The notes under the pieces were generated by a model. The model worked only from the letters and a program-made list of their open reading frames with translations, was not told where the DNA came from and made no database searches. A DNA stretch of 32,920 nucleotides, taken from Sphingomonas pruni NBRC 15498. Lineage in GTDB: Bacteria > Pseudomonadota > Alphaproteobacteria > Sphingomonadales > Sphingomonadaceae. The translations under genes and the position numbers were made by a program. The number at the start of each line of letters is the position of its first letter. The stretch's first letter is position 1. The stretch spans positions 1 through 32,920 of the forward strand of contig NZ_BCYZ01000052.1 in NCBI RefSeq assembly GCF_001598455.1, given 5' to 3'. Below, one piece after another: positions 31,093 to 32,920 of the stretch.

Positions 31093-31557
31093 ATGACCAG
31101 GACGATGTCGGCATTGGTGCTGGTAATGGCGGCGAGCGTGCTGACCGCGGCCGCGGCGACGCGGCGCGACGATGCGGATCAGCTGATTGCGGCGCGGCAA
31201 GCCGGGTTCAAGCTGCAGGGCGCGGCCTTTGGCGGGATGAAAGGGGTGATCGATGCCAAGGGCGACGTGAAGACCCAGGCTTTCGCCGCCGGCGCGATCG
31301 CCGCGTGGGCGCGCGCCTTGCCCGGGCTGTTCCCCGCCGGCAGCGACGGCGGCACGACCAAGGCACTGCCGACCGTGTGGAGCGACCGCGCCGGGTTCGA
31401 GGCGGCCGCCGCGCACTTGGCGACCGAGGCGGGCAAGCTCGCCGATCTCGCCAAGGCTGGCGATCAGCCGGGCTTCGCGGCGCAATGGGGCGTGGTGCGC
31501 GGTGCGTGCTCGGCCTGCCACGACAAATATCGCGTGGCGGACAAACCCAAGGCGTGA
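31093..31557 (+). CDS. Cytochrome c' family protein
   Basis: A 154-residue periplasmic haem protein. Residues 1-21 form a signal peptide (MSALVLVMAASVLTAAAA). Four helices of the cytochrome c'/c-556 type follow, ending with the haem-attachment motif CSACH (Cys139, Cys142, His143) near the C-terminus, as expected for this class. Such cytochromes bind NO or transfer electrons in the periplasm. A GGGAGAGG Shine-Dalgarno precedes the ATG. Its divergent neighbour is the 66-residue membrane protein. A GC-rich hairpin follows directly after the stop. Confidence 0.92.
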   Translation: MTRTMSALVLVMAASVLTAAAATRRDDADQLIAARQAGFKLQGAAFGGMKGVIDAKGDVKTQAFAAGAIAAWARALPGLFPAGSDGGTTKALPTVWSDRAGFEAAAAHLATEAGKLADLAKAGDQPGFAAQWGVVRGACSACHDKYRVADKPKA

Positions 31558-31575
31558 GACGGGCGGCGGCCCGTC
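31558..31575 (+). terminator. Hairpin after the cytochrome c' gene
   Basis: GACGGGC and GCCCGTC form a 7-bp stem with a 4-nt loop directly behind the stop codon. No U-run follows. The rest of the 31576-31753 interval holds no gene or clear signal. Confidence 0.4.
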
Positions 31576-31753
31576 CCGACACATGTCCAAAATTTACAAG
31601 CCGTAGCAACGTCGCTGCGGCATGATGGCCGGCAGTTCGCCAGGTCATCCAATGGGTTGATCGGCGCGGCGCGGGAAGTCTTGCACCGGGGGGATGCGGC
31701 CTCCCGCGCCCCCTGATCGATGAAACTCCGACGGCGTCACGCGCCATTACGCG

Positions 31754-32269
31754 TCAGTCGGGCAGCACCTTGCCGCTGATCTCGCCATCCGGGAATTTGT
31801 CGGTGTGGACGTTGATCACGATCTTGCCGGCGTTCAGCGCGTCGACGAATTCCTCGAATGTATCCTGATCGTTGAGCAGCTTCGCGCCCTCGGCATAGGA
31901 ATAGTTGCGCATCGACACGTGGAACCCGTTTTTGGTCGCGCGGTAATTGGCGCCATAGGGCACGGGCAAAACCGCATCGACATCGTCGGCGCTGCGATAT
32001 TGGTGGAAATGGACCGGGCCGATCGGCTTGGCGACCAGGGCGTCGTTGAGCTGATCGAGCGTGATCCCCTGCACGTCGAGTTCGACCGAGACGCGTTGCG
32101 ACTTGGTATCGACCTTGACCGTCACCTTGCCGTGCGCGGGCGATCCGGTGGTCGTCGGGATCGCGGTGCCGTCCAGCGTCGCGCGGAAACTCTCGGTCTT
32201 GGCGGCGGCGGGGGTGGCGATCGCGACGGCGGCGACCGCGGTCAGGACAGTCAGGGGAGTGAAACGCAT
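31754..32269 (-). CDS. CHRD-domain exported protein
   Basis: A 171-residue protein with a signal peptide (LTVLTAVAAVAIATPAAAKT). The rest is one CHRD domain, a fold first found in chordin: FRATLDGTAIPTTTGSPAHGKVTVKVD at the start, then VELDVQGITLDQLNDALV and a C-terminal VINVHTDKFPDGEISGKVL that is the family's signature ending. Bacterial CHRD proteins are secreted but of unknown function. The ATG at 32269 has AGAGGA upstream; a longer frame to 32329 adds an Arg-rich, non-signal leader and is rejected. Confidence 0.9.
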   Translation of the reverse strand: MRFTPLTVLTAVAAVAIATPAAAKTESFRATLDGTAIPTTTGSPAHGKVTVKVDTKSQRVSVELDVQGITLDQLNDALVAKPIGPVHFHQYRSADDVDAVLPVPYGANYRATKNGFHVSMRNYSYAEGAKLLNDQDTFEEFVDALNAGKIVINVHTDKFPDGEISGKVLPD

Positions 32270-32350
32270 CGAATCCTCTATTGGCGGACGAGCACGGCGC
32301 ACGCGCTCGCGGCGGGTTACCTCAGGCAAGCTTGCCCCAGGATGAAGCGG

Positions 32351-32752
32351 TCAGACGGCGCCGGTGACGCGCGCGACCGCCAGCGTGTCGGCATATTGCT
32401 GGAACCCAATCGCGCGTCCACCGGCGATGCGCCAGACATGCGCCATCTGGGTATGCTGCGTCTTGCCGGTCGCCTTGTACGTGCCGACATAGCGGCCGAG
32501 CGCGATCACCGTATCGCCGCCATCGACGATCTCGTCGACCTGGACGCCGAACCCGTCCCACTCGGTCGCGCAACGCAGGAACACGCCCTGCGCCACGGCT
32601 TCGGGGCCGATATACGGGCTGTTGTCGGCATAAGGGAAATTCTCCGCCTCATGCCATTCGATGGCCGGATCCATCCGGCCCAGGATGCCGGGCACATCGC
32701 CCGTGGCGAAGGCATCGTAGATGGCGCGGATCAGATCGACATTGGCTGACAT
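32351..32752 (-). CDS. NTF2-like (SnoaL-type) protein
   Basis: A 133-residue alpha+beta-barrel protein of the nuclear transport factor 2-like superfamily. The opening VDLIRAIYDAFATGDVPGILGRMDPAIEWHEAENFPYADN fits the SnoaL-like group, and the closing QMAHVWRIAGGRAIGFQQYADTLAV is the family's last strands. Members act as enzymes or ligand binders; the role cannot be deduced. GGGAGGGAAACC is a strong Shine-Dalgarno for the ATG at 32752. Confidence 0.88.
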   Translation of the reverse strand: MSANVDLIRAIYDAFATGDVPGILGRMDPAIEWHEAENFPYADNSPYIGPEAVAQGVFLRCATEWDGFGVQVDEIVDGGDTVIALGRYVGTYKATGKTQHTQMAHVWRIAGGRAIGFQQYADTLAVARVTGAV

Positions 32753-32833
32753 GGTTTCCCTCCCGATTTGCGGACGACCCTAGGCTCGACGTCCTGCTGG
32801 CGATAGGACGGACCCGACTAAGTCGATGATTCC

Positions 32834-32914
32834 CCAAATCCTCCCCATCGCAGATGGGGAGGGGGACCGGCGAAGCCGGTGGAGGGGCCGCAGCCGCGGA
32901 AGCGGCGAGGACGG
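32834..32914. repeat. Intergenic GC-rich inverted-repeat element, right copy
   Basis: CCTCCCC, a hairpin, GGGGAGGGGGACC, a GGCGAAGCC hairpin and GGTGGAGGGG, followed by GCAGCCGCGGAAGCGGCGAGGA. The core matches positions 1-106 in inverse orientation. This is the last 80 bp of the window; its outer boundary may continue beyond it. Confidence 0.6.
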
Positions 32915-32920
32915 GAGTTT

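Noticed and set aside
1..32914. End-to-end repeat pair as borders of a mobile element
   Set aside because: The copies are in inverse orientation at the window edges, but no integrase, transposase or cargo signature lies between, and the window limits are arbitrary.

Overview
The window looks like an ordinary chromosomal segment of a Sphingomonas-like alphaproteobacterium. It is GC-rich and densely coded. The evidence is a TorF-type (Gcw_chp) porin, a merC-zur pair, an hflK-hflC-degP operon, several small exported proteins of a kind seen in sphingomonads (the DIVVCG motif), and many GC-rich intergenic inverted repeats. I see no tRNA, rRNA, prophage, transposase or CRISPR array. The genus is an inference from gene content; no marker RNA is present.

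Layout. 1-1140: a His-rich Zur regulator and a MerC-family membrane protein in one minus-strand operon, with a good Zur-box match over the promoter. 1186-5825: minus strand, an outer-membrane porin, then sseA, metC and an mscS-type channel; metC and mscS overlap by 4 nt. 6014-6496: queF, probably on a leaderless transcript. 6531-10235: a two-gene glycan module, a GT4 glycosyltransferase with a large C-terminal helical-barrel-like region, then a GH130 glycoside phosphorylase. Its promoter region carries a perfect 19-bp palindrome, and the second gene has no ATG. 10364-12304: OPT-family transporter. 12638-15528: GNAT, a small acidic protein and an M20 amidohydrolase in a tight operon, then a MOSC protein. 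15729-20892: membrane and periplasmic quality control (hflK, hflC, HtrA protease), divergent from the Fe-S carrier ATPase Mrp/ApbC and a CoA-binding protein. 20955-22207: three tandem small Cys-containing exported proteins. 22231-26060: minus strand, homoserine dehydrogenase, a secreted protein, a 2OG-Fe(II) oxygenase, a lipoprotein whose Shine-Dalgarno lies inside a strong hairpin, and a DUF3597 protein. 26221-30583: plus strand, a Bcr/CflA-type efflux pump, an extremely acidic protein, a YdeI/DUF1801 protein, an orphan ExbD behind an 18-bp near-palindrome, a lipoprotein with an MliC lysozyme-inhibitor domain, and a DUF486 membrane protein. 30775-32752: a 66-residue membrane protein, cytochrome c', a CHRD protein and an NTF2-like protein.

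How the genes work together. The clearest functional units are zinc homeostasis (merC-zur), sulfur amino acid metabolism (sseA, metC; hom adds the aspartate-family branch), the GT4-GH130 glycan module, and envelope proteostasis (hflKC-htrA). No classical accessory island is present. The points most worth following up are regulatory (Zur box, two palindromic operators, SD-sequestering hairpin) and the GT4/GH130 junction, where both genes lie in one reading frame broken only by a TAG.
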